This document shows positions 1 to 5,816 of a DNA stretch of 5,924 nucleotides, piece after piece. Positions within the stretch are counted from its first letter, which is position 1; the number at the start of each line of letters is the position of its first letter. This stretch comes from Nitrospirota bacterium (GTDB lineage: Bacteria > Nitrospirota > Thermodesulfovibrionia > Thermodesulfovibrionales > Dissulfurispiraceae). The notes below the pieces were generated by a model. That model searched no databases. It had not been told where the DNA came from and saw nothing but the letters and a program-made list of their open reading frames with translations. The stretch spans positions 1 to 5,924 of the forward strand of contig DUZI01000185.1 of NCBI GenBank assembly GCA_013349595.1, written 5' to 3'. The position numbers and the translations under genes are program-made.

Positions 1-80
1 ATAATGAATAAAGCAAAATTAAATAAAATCTGTCGATTATAAAAAGCCTGAAACAGCCCTTCCTAAGCGCTATTTTAAGG
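1..80 (-). repeat. Dispersed palindromic repeat, copy A (truncated by the window edge)
   Basis: Read on the minus strand, bases 76 to 1 match bases 1930 to 2005 of copy B at 71 of 76 positions by eye, without gaps. The block at 47-76 is identical in all three copies. Copies A and C also share a few bases beyond the core (CCTTAAAATAG). Only the left arm and the AT-rich linker are in view; the inner hairpin and right arm would lie to the left of the window. The conserved outer end faces the FliK-like gene, so A and B are inverted and bracket the flagellar gene pair. No reading frame of useful length is present. Confidence 0.9.
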
Positions 81-100
81 ATATTAACAGTCAAACAATA

Positions 101-127
101 TAAACAATTACATTCAATTTACGATAA
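101..127 (+). promoter_or_regulatory. Possible sigma-28 (FliA) flagellar promoter
   Basis: TAAA at 101-104 is followed by exactly 15 bases and then TACGATAA at 120-127. The known FliA consensus is TAAA-N15-GCCGATAA, so the -35 core, the spacing and six of eight -10 positions agree. The match lies 31 bases upstream of the start of a FliK-like gene, which suits a flagellar sigma factor. The region is very AT-rich, so a chance match is quite possible. No convincing TTGACA-type -35 was seen here. Confidence 0.45.
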
Positions 128-158
128 ATATAAAAAATAAAATTTTATAAGGATAAAG

Positions 159-1664
159 ATGATTAACTTTAGGGTTACAGACATTCAAGGTGGTTTGCTT
201 ACTATTGAAAGACCTGCAGGACAGGAGATATCTCTCAAACTCGCTGAGATAGTAAAAGCACAAGTAATGGAAATACTTCCTTCTGGTGCCTTAAAACTAA
301 AATTAAAAGGTGAGCAACTAACTGCAAAGTCTCAGGTGCCTTTACAACAGGGGCAAAGTGCTTTTTTCAAGGTTACAGAGCTACCTGTAGAAGGTAAAGA
401 TTTAAAATTACAATTCATTGGACTTAGTCAAGATGAACAAATTGAAAATCAAAATAACTTATCACCTATAACAAGTGATGGCAAAAGACCATTTTTAATG
501 CCATTACTGAAAGAATTACAAGGACTTATTGAACAGGTTAAATCCCTAAAAGCAGAACAGAACGTATTAATCAGTAAAAATATCCGTCTTCAAGAACTAA
601 ATTCGGAAATATTAAAGTCTTTACCCACAGATATCCAGAGACTTTCAAAAGATACAAGAGTACAATTACAGGAACTTTTACAAAATAGTCTCAAACTTAC
701 AGGTCAAAACATACAATCAAGGCTTTCAGAAATATTAAAAGACATCAACCCAGAAATGCTTCAATCAAAGAGCTTCAATAACATCAAAAAAGAATTGTCT
801 CTAAATATTGAACAAATCCTCAACTCGTCACTTAAAGGTGCAATTCAAGACTCTGGCGTTGCTCTTGAGGCAAAGTTAAAACACCTCGCTCAAACTGGTC
901 CATTGCCTAATTTTGATGATATTAAAAAGACATTTAATACTATTTTTAATAGTAATAACGAACTGATAAACAGTCCTTCTGTGTTAAAGGGTGCAAAAGA
1001 AGAACCTAAAGGTTTGACTTTGCAAAGGCCAGAAGATAACAAAGCAATACAAAAGGGACAAAACTTATCAAACGAAGTGCCTCAATTAAGCCATGACCTA
1101 AAGGCAAAACTTTTACAGCTTAAACAAGATATGCAGGACTATAAAAGTAAACTCGAAGAATTTTTGCCTCAGTTGAAGAATAACAAATCTGAGATAGCCC
1201 AAATTAATGCAAAGATTTCTTCAATTGATACATCTTTACATAAGATTGATAATCTATTAAAAGACATCGAGACTTTTCAAGCCCTATCTAAGGCAACAAA
1301 TTCCTTCTATACTTTTCTTCCAATAGAGTGGGATAATCTCAAAAATGGTGATATATCCTTCAAAAAAGGTAAAAGGGGAAATTTGCAATCCTTTTCATGC
1401 ACTATCAACCTTGATCTGAATGAAAATGGAAAATTAGGAATTATTGTTATGCAGTATGGAAAAGACTTTTTTGTATCAATGAGGGTGAAAAATAAAGATT
1501 TTCAAGATAAACTAGCCTCCAACATAATACTATTAGAAGAAGCATTTAAATCAAAAGGGATGAATTTGAAGTCAGCAAAGGTATTTGATTTTGATAACAA
1601 AGAAGCCTTTGAAGAAATTGAAGAACTTACCTTAGAAAATGGAGGATTAAGTATTTCAATATGA
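159..1664 (+). CDS. fliK: FliK-like flagellar hook-length control protein
   Basis: This 501-aa protein looks like a FliK-family protein, the secreted ruler that sets hook length and switches the flagellar export gate to filament substrates. Residues about 1-90 form a small, probably beta-rich N-terminal domain. Residues about 110-380 are long, polar, rich in Lys, Gln, Asn and Leu, and probably helical or coiled-coil, as in the variable central region of FliK proteins. Residues about 383-476 resemble the Flg_hook C-terminal domain: a strand pair around NLDLNENGKLGIIVMQYG (417-434), then FFVSMRV, then an amphipathic helix ending in an L..AF...G motif. The ATG at 159 has TAAGGA ending 5 nt upstream. 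The next gene overlaps its stop by 4 nt and encodes an FlhB-like protein, a natural functional partner, because FliK acts on the FlhB C-terminal domain. The C-terminal assignment is good; the N-terminal domain is only described, not identified. Confidence 0.8.
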   Translation: MINFRVTDIQGGLLTIERPAGQEISLKLAEIVKAQVMEILPSGALKLKLKGEQLTAKSQVPLQQGQSAFFKVTELPVEGKDLKLQFIGLSQDEQIENQNNLSPITSDGKRPFLMPLLKELQGLIEQVKSLKAEQNVLISKNIRLQELNSEILKSLPTDIQRLSKDTRVQLQELLQNSLKLTGQNIQSRLSEILKDINPEMLQSKSFNNIKKELSLNIEQILNSSLKGAIQDSGVALEAKLKHLAQTGPLPNFDDIKKTFNTIFNSNNELINSPSVLKGAKEEPKGLTLQRPEDNKAIQKGQNLSNEVPQLSHDLKAKLLQLKQDMQDYKSKLEEFLPQLKNNKSEIAQINAKISSIDTSLHKIDNLLKDIETFQALSKATNSFYTFLPIEWDNLKNGDISFKKGKRGNLQSFSCTINLDLNENGKLGIIVMQYGKDFFVSMRVKNKDFQDKLASNIILLEEAFKSKGMNLKSAKVFDFDNKEAFEEIEELTLENGGLSISI

Positions 1665-1921
1665 CTGATAAAAGAATAAAAGCTACTGCACTTAAATATA
1701 AACCAGAACAAGATCAGGCACCAAAGATAGTTGCTAAGGGAAGCGGTAAGATGGCTGAGAAGATAATATCTATTGCCAAAGAATATAAGGTACCATTAAA
1801 AGAAGATCCTCAACTCGTTGAGATACTATCAACCCTTGATCTCTATCAAGAAATCCCTCCAGAATTATACCGTGCAGTTGCAGAAATTCTTGCCTTTGTT
1901 TACAAAATGTCTAAACAGTAA
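1661..1921 (+). CDS. Stand-alone FlhB C-terminal-domain protein (FlhB2/YlqH-like)
   Basis: The 86-aa product aligns by eye with the cytoplasmic C-terminal domain of FlhB/EscU export-gate proteins: ATALKYKPEQDQAPKIVAKG (8-27), a following helix, KVPLKEDPQLVEIL, then IPPELYRAVAEILAFVY (65-81). It has no membrane segments, so the export-channel part of FlhB is absent. The autocleavage motif NPTH, which normally lies just before the A.AL.Y strand, is also absent; DKRIK stands there instead. It therefore corresponds to the post-cleavage half of FlhB and should not self-process. Small proteins of this kind are known beside FliK-like genes, for example the ylqG-ylqH pair in Bacillus. The ATG overlaps the upstream stop as ATGA, suggesting translational coupling; a GGAGG at 1641-1645 is rather far (15 nt). 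A role in flagellar export switching is inference. Confidence 0.88.
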   Translation: MTDKRIKATALKYKPEQDQAPKIVAKGSGKMAEKIISIAKEYKVPLKEDPQLVEILSTLDLYQEIPPELYRAVAEILAFVYKMSKQ

Positions 1922-1926
1922 TTAAA

Positions 1927-2125
1927 CCCAAAATAGCGCTTAGGAAGGGCTGTTTCAGGCTTTTTATAATCGATAAATTCATTTTAATTTTGCTTTATTC
2001 ATTATAATGAAATGCCTTATGACAAAGCCCTAGGAACTTTTTTTTATAAGGTGTCGTATAAAAATTCCTCACCAACCCTTCCTACTTGATTTTATTAAGT
2101 TCTCAGTTCTATCACCGATTTTGGG
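1927..2125 (+). repeat. Dispersed palindromic repeat, copy B (complete)
   Basis: This non-coding copy begins 5 bases after the stop of the FlhB-like gene and ends just before the fumarase promoter. Bases 1930-1959 are identical to the core of copies A and C. Outer ends CCCAAAAT (1927-1934) and ATTTTGGG (2118-2125) are exact inverted repeats. Inside, TAGGAAGGGCTG (1941-1952) faces CAACCCTTCCTA (2073-2084) with one mismatch, TTTTTATA (1961-1968) faces TATAAAAA (2057-2064), and CGATA (1971-1975) faces TGTCG (2052-2056) with one T-G pair. An inner hairpin CCTTAT/ATAAGG (2015-2020 with 2046-2051) encloses AAAG...CTTT and a run of eight T. Homology to copy C extends over almost the whole length with small indels. 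Confidence 0.9.
2024..2045 (+). terminator. Possible intrinsic terminator inside repeat copy B
   Basis: AAAG (2024-2027) can pair with CTTT (2037-2040), enclosing CCCTAGGA, and the T-run continues to 2045 (eight T in all). Placed just after the flagellar pair and before the fumarase promoter, it could end the first operon. The stem is short and weak on its own; the surrounding CCTTAT/ATAAGG pairing would compete or extend it. Confidence 0.35.
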
Positions 2126-2138
2126 ATTAAGATTATTG

Positions 2139-2167
2139 TTGACAGTCTCTTTTAATTTGTTTATTCT
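2139..2167 (+). promoter_or_regulatory. Sigma-70-type promoter of the fumarase operon
   Basis: A perfect -35 box TTGACA (2139-2144) is separated by 17 bases from TATTCT (2162-2167). The predicted start site near 2174 leaves a leader of about 23 nt with GGAGG at 2185-2189. The promoter begins 13 bases beyond the right end of repeat copy B. Confidence 0.75.
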
Positions 2168-2184
2168 TTAATAACGATTTTTCC

Positions 2185-2199
2185 GGAGGTTAAAAGTTG
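2185..2199 (+). promoter_or_regulatory. Ribosome binding site that fixes a TTG start
   Basis: GGAGG (2185-2189) lies 7 nt before TTG at 2197-2199. An in-frame TAA at 2191-2193 rules out a longer protein, and the protein family's N-terminal homology begins immediately, so TTG is the likely initiation codon. Confidence 0.8.
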
Positions 2200-3057
2200 C
2201 TCAAATTAAGAGATGGTGTCGTAGAATTGTATAGAAAAGTTGCTACATCCATACCTAATGATGTTGAGGAGGCACTCAAAAAGGCTTATGAAAATGAGAC
2301 CAATCAGATTTCAAGAACTGCCCTTGAGATAATTTTAAAAAATATTTCCTTTGCAAGGACATCTTCAAGACCTATCTGTCAGGATACAGGATTTCCAGTA
2401 TTCTATGTTAAGACACCAAGGGGTTTAAGTCAGTCCTTAATAATGGAAGTCATTAATGATGCTACTCGTATTGCAACAAGAAAAATACCACTTAGAACGA
2501 ATGCAATTGATACCTTGACAGATAATAATACTGGTGATAACACAGGTTTTTTATTCCCCTTGATACATATTGATGAGACCGAAGAGGAACACTTTAATGT
2601 TGAACTTTTATTATTGGGAGGCGGTTCTGAAAATATCGGTCAGACCTACAAATTACCAGCATTAATCAATATTGATGGTAAAGAGTTTATTGCTGAACGA
2701 AATTTAGAGGGGGCAAGAAAGTGTATTTTTGATGCAATTTTCAAGGCACAAGGGAAGGCATGTCCGCCATACTATATTGGAGTAGCAGTTGGTGGTTCAA
2801 AAGAACAAACTGCCTTTCTTTCAAAGAGACAACTAATGCGTCGTATCAATGATGAAAATCCTATTGCAGAATTAAATACCTTTGAAAAAGACTTATTACA
2901 AGAGATTAACAGAATTGGTATAGGTGTAGCTGGTTTTGGTGGTAATAATACTGCAATGGGACTTAAAATTGCCTTAGCTGCGAGGCATCCAGCTTCATAT
3001 ATTGTTGATATTTCTTTTAGTTGTTGGGCGATGAGGAGAGGAAGACTTATATGGTAA
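2197..3057 (+). CDS. Class I fumarate hydratase (TtdA/FumA-type), alpha subunit
   Basis: The 286-aa protein is the iron-sulfur subunit of a two-subunit class I hydro-lyase that interconverts fumarate and malate; L-tartrate dehydratase alpha is the close alternative. Three cysteines fit the 4Fe-4S ligands: C61 in PICQDTGFP, C189 in KACPPYY and C276 in SCWAMRR. From memory of the Leishmania major enzyme (Cys133, Asp135, Cys252, His334, Cys346), D63 and H264 (RHPAS) lie at the same offsets from their cysteines. GGGSEN (141-146) and GIGVAGFGGNNTA (241-253) are the expected glycine motifs, but divergent: the usual KGGGSEN has Leu in place of Lys, and GIGP.G.GG has Val for Pro. Length is normal for the separate alpha chain. 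The cluster makes the enzyme oxygen-labile and cytoplasmic. It starts with TTG behind a good ribosome binding site and overlaps the beta subunit gene by 7 nt. Confidence 0.9.
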   Translation: MLKLRDGVVELYRKVATSIPNDVEEALKKAYENETNQISRTALEIILKNISFARTSSRPICQDTGFPVFYVKTPRGLSQSLIMEVINDATRIATRKIPLRTNAIDTLTDNNTGDNTGFLFPLIHIDETEEEHFNVELLLLGGGSENIGQTYKLPALINIDGKEFIAERNLEGARKCIFDAIFKAQGKACPPYYIGVAVGGSKEQTAFLSKRQLMRRINDENPIAELNTFEKDLLQEINRIGIGVAGFGGNNTAMGLKIALAARHPASYIVDISFSCWAMRRGRLIW

Positions 3058-3635
3058 GACTAAATACACCTTTAAACACTGAAGACATATTATCCCTTAA
3101 ATTAGGAGAAATGGTTTTTATAAATGGAATTATCTTTACTGGTAGATATAAGGTTCACCGTTATCTTGCCAACGAAAAACCCCCTATCAGCAGCATGCCC
3201 TTTGACCTCCAAGGAGGTGTTATTTATCATTGCGGACCTTTGTTAAAAAAACACGACGATAACTACTCAGTCTTGTCTGCTGGACCATCAACAAGTAGTA
3301 GAGTCGATTTATATCAACCTGAGGTGATTAGAACATACAACATTAAGGCAATAATTGGTAAAGGTGGAATGGGTATCAATACAATAAAAGCTATGCAGGA
3401 ATGTAAGTGTATATATTTAAATACAATAAGCGGATCTGCTGTTTATCTTGCCAATAGGATTAAAAAAGTAATTGGTGGATATAAGATTGATGAGTTTTCA
3501 GATATAGAAGCAATGTGGGCTTTTGAGGTAGAAGATTTTCCTGCTGTACTAACAATAGACACACAAGGTAACACATTACACAAAAATATTAAAAACTTAT
3601 CTTCAGTTAATATCATTAACTTGATACAAAGATGA
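3051..3635 (+). CDS. Class I fumarate hydratase (TtdB/FumB-type), beta subunit
   Basis: This 194-aa protein is the partner subunit that completes the active site of the alpha/beta fumarase. I place the start at ATG 3051, overlapping the alpha stop by 7 nt, with AGAGGA at 3037-3042 spaced 8 nt; a TTG at 3021 would add ten residues but has no comparable site. Family motifs are AGPSTSSRVD (77-86) and IGKGGMG (102-108). R84 and K104 are 20 residues apart, the same as Arg471 and Lys491 in the L. major enzyme, as I recall it. The position of active-site Thr467 holds Ser80. The usual (T/A)RDxAH motif reads GRYKVH (31-36): Arg and His are kept but Asp is Tyr. Tartrate dehydratase beta or another hydro-lyase remains possible. 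Confidence 0.88.
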   Translation: MVRLNTPLNTEDILSLKLGEMVFINGIIFTGRYKVHRYLANEKPPISSMPFDLQGGVIYHCGPLLKKHDDNYSVLSAGPSTSSRVDLYQPEVIRTYNIKAIIGKGGMGINTIKAMQECKCIYLNTISGSAVYLANRIKKVIGGYKIDEFSDIEAMWAFEVEDFPAVLTIDTQGNTLHKNIKNLSSVNIINLIQR

Positions 3636-3650
3636 ACATAGGGCGATAGT

Positions 3651-3689
3651 AAAAAATGGCATAAAAAATAAAAAAGTTTTTAATATGCC
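3651..3689 (-). terminator. Intrinsic terminator for the sensor kinase gene
   Basis: GGCATA (3658-3663) pairs with TATGCC (3684-3689), and AAAAA (3664-3668) pairs with TTTTT (3677-3681) across a two-base bulge. On the minus strand the hairpin is followed by A and then six T (bases 3656 to 3651), the arrangement of a rho-independent terminator. It lies about 58 bp past the kinase stop. On the plus strand the hairpin is followed by CCCTC with no T-run, so it is not a clear terminator for the fumarase operon, though it may act as a 3' stem. Confidence 0.6.
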
Positions 3690-3746
3690 CCCTCAACCAC
3701 ACTTTTAACGGAGAATTCAAAAAGAATATTCTTGTCAAGAGGAAAT

Positions 3747-5462
3747 CTATTTAGGCAATGTAAAAATAAAGTCATTACCAAAGGGACGGGGTTCATACCA
3801 AATGGTACCGCCATGTTCTGTGATTATTTCTTTAGTCATATATAGACCCATTCCTATGCCTTCTTGAGACATTTCACTTTCTTGAGAAATCCTGCCAAAT
3901 TTTGTAAAAAGGATGTCTCTCTTATTTTCAGGGATTGGAATGCCTGTATTGTAAACATTAAAACGATAGTAATTACCATGGTCTTCATATCCAAAAGCGA
4001 TAGTACAACCATGGCCACCATATTTAATAGCATTACTGAATAGATTTCTATAAACAACCTTTAGCCACATTTTATTTGCATTAACTCTTATACTGCCAGT
4101 AGGAATAGCACCAAGTCTGTTGTCTATGAAAATACCCTTGTCCTCTATTTGAGGGATAAACTCCATAAGAACTGGCTCAATTACTTCATTTCTTAAATCA
4201 ATTTCATTTTTCTCAAAATGCAGTTCACAATCAACTGCCTGAGCCTTAGCAAGACAGTCTTCTGCAAATCCAATTATATGATTTAATCTAAAGAAAAGGT
4301 CATTAACGGTATGATAAACTCCTTCATCAAGTTGACCATAAGTTCCCCTTAAAAGTAGTTTTAAGGTGGCTGATACAGCAATTAAAGGACTCCTTATGTC
4401 GTGAGACATTACCTTGAGCATTTTCAGTATATTTTTATTAAGCCTGCCAATTTGCTCTTGCGATTTTATTATTTCAATCTCCTTATTTTTCCTTTCAGTT
4501 ATGTCTCTGTTTGATATTCTTCTGCCATTAAAACTACCATTCATATCAAAGACAGGCTTACATACATGACCGATCCATCTAAACTCTCCATCTTTTCTTA
4601 AAATCCTAAATTGAAGTTCACTTTCAAAGTCTTTACTGAGGTGAACTGACTTGAGGTGATTGTTGTAAAGGTCTTTATCTTCAGGATGAACTATTTCTTT
4701 TAAGAGAGACCCTTTGTTAGTAAACTCATCAGGGCTATAGCCTGTAATTTGTTTACAAGAGGGTGAACAATACTCTATTTGACCGTCAGGCATTTCCCAA
4801 TATTCCCAGTCATGAGTAAAATTAGCAATGGTCCTGAATTTGTCTTCACTTTTTCTTAAAGCCTTTTCAATCTGTTTTTTTTCTAAAATATTCCACAATC
4901 CATCCATAAAAAGCCATAGCTGTTCTACATCCGTTTCTGTATAATGGCTTTCTTTATTTCCCACACCAATAACAGCAACTATTTTATTCTTCCTAAAAAT
5001 TGGGATACTCATATGCCTTATAATCTCTACATGCCCTTCGGGGTAACCTTTTTTGTATGGATTAGGCTCGTAATAATCATTGGTGATTATAGGTTTTCTT
5101 TGTCTTACGACCTCACCCCATAGACCTATCTTGTCTAACTCATAAATGGTCTGTTTTTCCATAATTCTACATTGTTCCATAACATCTTTAGACCAAGAAT
5201 AAATCTTAAATTGACAAGTATCTTCATTGTAGTAAAATATATATCCAATCTTACTATTTGTTAGTTTGATAGCCTCATCAAGCCCAAAGTCCATCACCTC
5301 ATTGTAATCTTTGTCATTCATGTGAATCAGTCTAAAAAGTGCATCGAGACGCAGTTCATGTCTCATATCATTATTTGATTTTCGCAAGCAGTCTTCAAAG
5401 AGGCTTTTAAACCGGTTTAATTCTAAAATTAGTTCGTCTCTTGATAAATTATTATATTCCAT
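3747..5462 (-). CDS. Cytoplasmic GAF-PAS sensor histidine kinase
   Basis: A 571-aa two-component sensor kinase with no membrane segment or signal peptide. Residues 1-35 are a probable coiled coil. A GAF domain covers about 38-197, ending with the typical NKESHYTETDVEQL (169-182). A PAS/PAC domain covers about 205-324 (GYSPDEF at 241-247, HPED at 259-262, RDITERK at 319-325). After a short coil, the HisKA domain has its H-box at MSHDIRSPL (352-360), with H354 the predicted phosphoacceptor. The HATPase domain shows the N-box NLFSNAIKYG (473-482), VYNTGIPIP (503-511) as G1 box and GIGMGLYM (535-542) as G2 box. All catalytic elements are present. No receiver or output domain is fused and no regulator gene is adjacent, so it is an orphan here with unknown ligand and target. 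The ATG at 5462 has AGGGGC 6 nt upstream. It is convergent with the fumarase operon. Confidence 0.93.
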   Translation of the reverse strand: MEYNNLSRDELILELNRFKSLFEDCLRKSNNDMRHELRLDALFRLIHMNDKDYNEVMDFGLDEAIKLTNSKIGYIFYYNEDTCQFKIYSWSKDVMEQCRIMEKQTIYELDKIGLWGEVVRQRKPIITNDYYEPNPYKKGYPEGHVEIIRHMSIPIFRKNKIVAVIGVGNKESHYTETDVEQLWLFMDGLWNILEKKQIEKALRKSEDKFRTIANFTHDWEYWEMPDGQIEYCSPSCKQITGYSPDEFTNKGSLLKEIVHPEDKDLYNNHLKSVHLSKDFESELQFRILRKDGEFRWIGHVCKPVFDMNGSFNGRRISNRDITERKNKEIEIIKSQEQIGRLNKNILKMLKVMSHDIRSPLIAVSATLKLLLRGTYGQLDEGVYHTVNDLFFRLNHIIGFAEDCLAKAQAVDCELHFEKNEIDLRNEVIEPVLMEFIPQIEDKGIFIDNRLGAIPTGSIRVNANKMWLKVVYRNLFSNAIKYGGHGCTIAFGYEDHGNYYRFNVYNTGIPIPENKRDILFTKFGRISQESEMSQEGIGMGLYMTKEIITEHGGTIWYEPRPFGNDFIFTLPK

Positions 5463-5486
5463 AAAATTGCCCCTGATTTTTAAAAA

Positions 5487-5515
5487 AATATACCATATTT
5501 CGTGTATACTAACAA
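5487..5515 (-). promoter_or_regulatory. Sigma-70-type promoter of the sensor kinase
   Basis: On the minus strand, TTGTTA (5515 to 5510) is followed by 17 bases and TATATT (5492 to 5487). This gives a predicted start near 5480, a leader of under 20 nt and a Shine-Dalgarno AGGGGC at 5474 to 5469. It lies just outside the left end of repeat copy C. Confidence 0.65.
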
Positions 5516-5528
5516 GTTTTTTGTGAAT

Positions 5529-5738
5529 CCCTTAAAATAGCGCTTAGGAAGGGCTGTTTCAGGATTTTTATAATCGACAAATTTTATTTATAATTTTGAT
5601 TTATACATTTAAAACAATGCCTTATGACAAAGCACTAGGAGCTTTTTTTATAAGGTGTCGTATAAAAATTCCACACCAGCCCTTACTATCTTACTTGCTG
5701 ATTTTACTATGCTTTTTAGTTCTATTGCTGATTATGGG
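5529..5738 (+). repeat. Dispersed palindromic repeat, copy C (complete)
   Basis: Bases 5534-5563 are identical to the core of copies A and B, and homology to copy B continues to about 5738. Paired arms: AAGGGCTG (5549-5556) with CAGCCCTT (5677-5684), TTTTTATA (5565-5572) with TATAAAAA (5661-5668), CGACA (5575-5579) with TGTCG (5656-5660). The inner hairpin is CCTTAT (5620-5625) with ATAAGG (5650-5655), enclosing AAAGC (5629-5633) with GCTTT (5641-5645). An unpaired AT-rich linker fills 5580-5619. The outer ends are less tidy than in copy B: CCCTTAAAAT on the left against ATTATGGG on the right. It occupies most of the 354-bp gap between the divergent kinase and transaldolase genes and contains no plausible gene. 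Confidence 0.9.
5629..5649 (+). terminator. Possible intrinsic terminator inside repeat copy C
   Basis: AAAGC (5629-5633) pairs with GCTTT (5641-5645) around a 7-nt loop, and the T-run extends through seven T to 5649. This is the counterpart of the hairpin in copy B. No plus-strand gene lies immediately upstream here, so if it acts as a terminator it would stop antisense or stray transcription entering the transaldolase gene. Confidence 0.3.
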
Positions 5739-5772
5739 TTAGTTAATATGCTACCTACATAAAAATGTTTTG

Positions 5773-5781
5773 TGATATAAT
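5773..5781 (+). promoter_or_regulatory. Extended -10 promoter of the transaldolase gene
   Basis: TGATATAAT (5773-5781) contains a perfect TATAAT preceded by the TGn extension. No good -35 box is found 16-18 bases upstream, which extended -10 promoters can tolerate. The predicted start near 5788 gives a leader of about 29 nt that includes AAGGAGG. Confidence 0.65.
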
Positions 5782-5816
5782 TGAGTCGTTGTCAAACCTA
5801 AAAAGGAGGCTATAAG

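Noticed and set aside
503..511. G1 box of the kinase reading NTG where DxG is expected, suggesting an inactive ATPase (residue numbers of the kinase protein)
   Set aside because: The form V.NTG..IP is common in active HATPase domains and the N and G2 boxes are intact.
1502..1711. Minus-strand open frame of 69 codons
   Set aside because: It lies across the end of the FliK-like gene and the start of the FlhB-like gene, has low-complexity Ser/Phe-rich translation and matches no family; it is the antisense of real coding sequence.
1927..2125. Small protein encoded within the repeat
   Set aside because: Frames beginning at the ATGs near 2007-2019 stop after a few codons, and indels between copies B and C are not in multiples of three.
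3021..3050. TTG start giving the fumarase beta subunit ten extra N-terminal residues
   Set aside because: The ATG at 3051 has a purine-rich site at good spacing, overlaps the alpha stop by only 7 nt and begins where family homology begins.
3722..3733. Perfect 12-bp palindrome AAGAATATTCTT downstream of the kinase
   Set aside because: It has no loop and only A and T apart from two pairs; it could be an operator, but it sits at a 3' end and such palindromes are common in AT-rich DNA.
3854..4057. Minus-strand open frame of 67 codons with hydrophobic stretches
   Set aside because: It is an alternative frame inside the ATPase domain of the kinase, which is clearly the real product.
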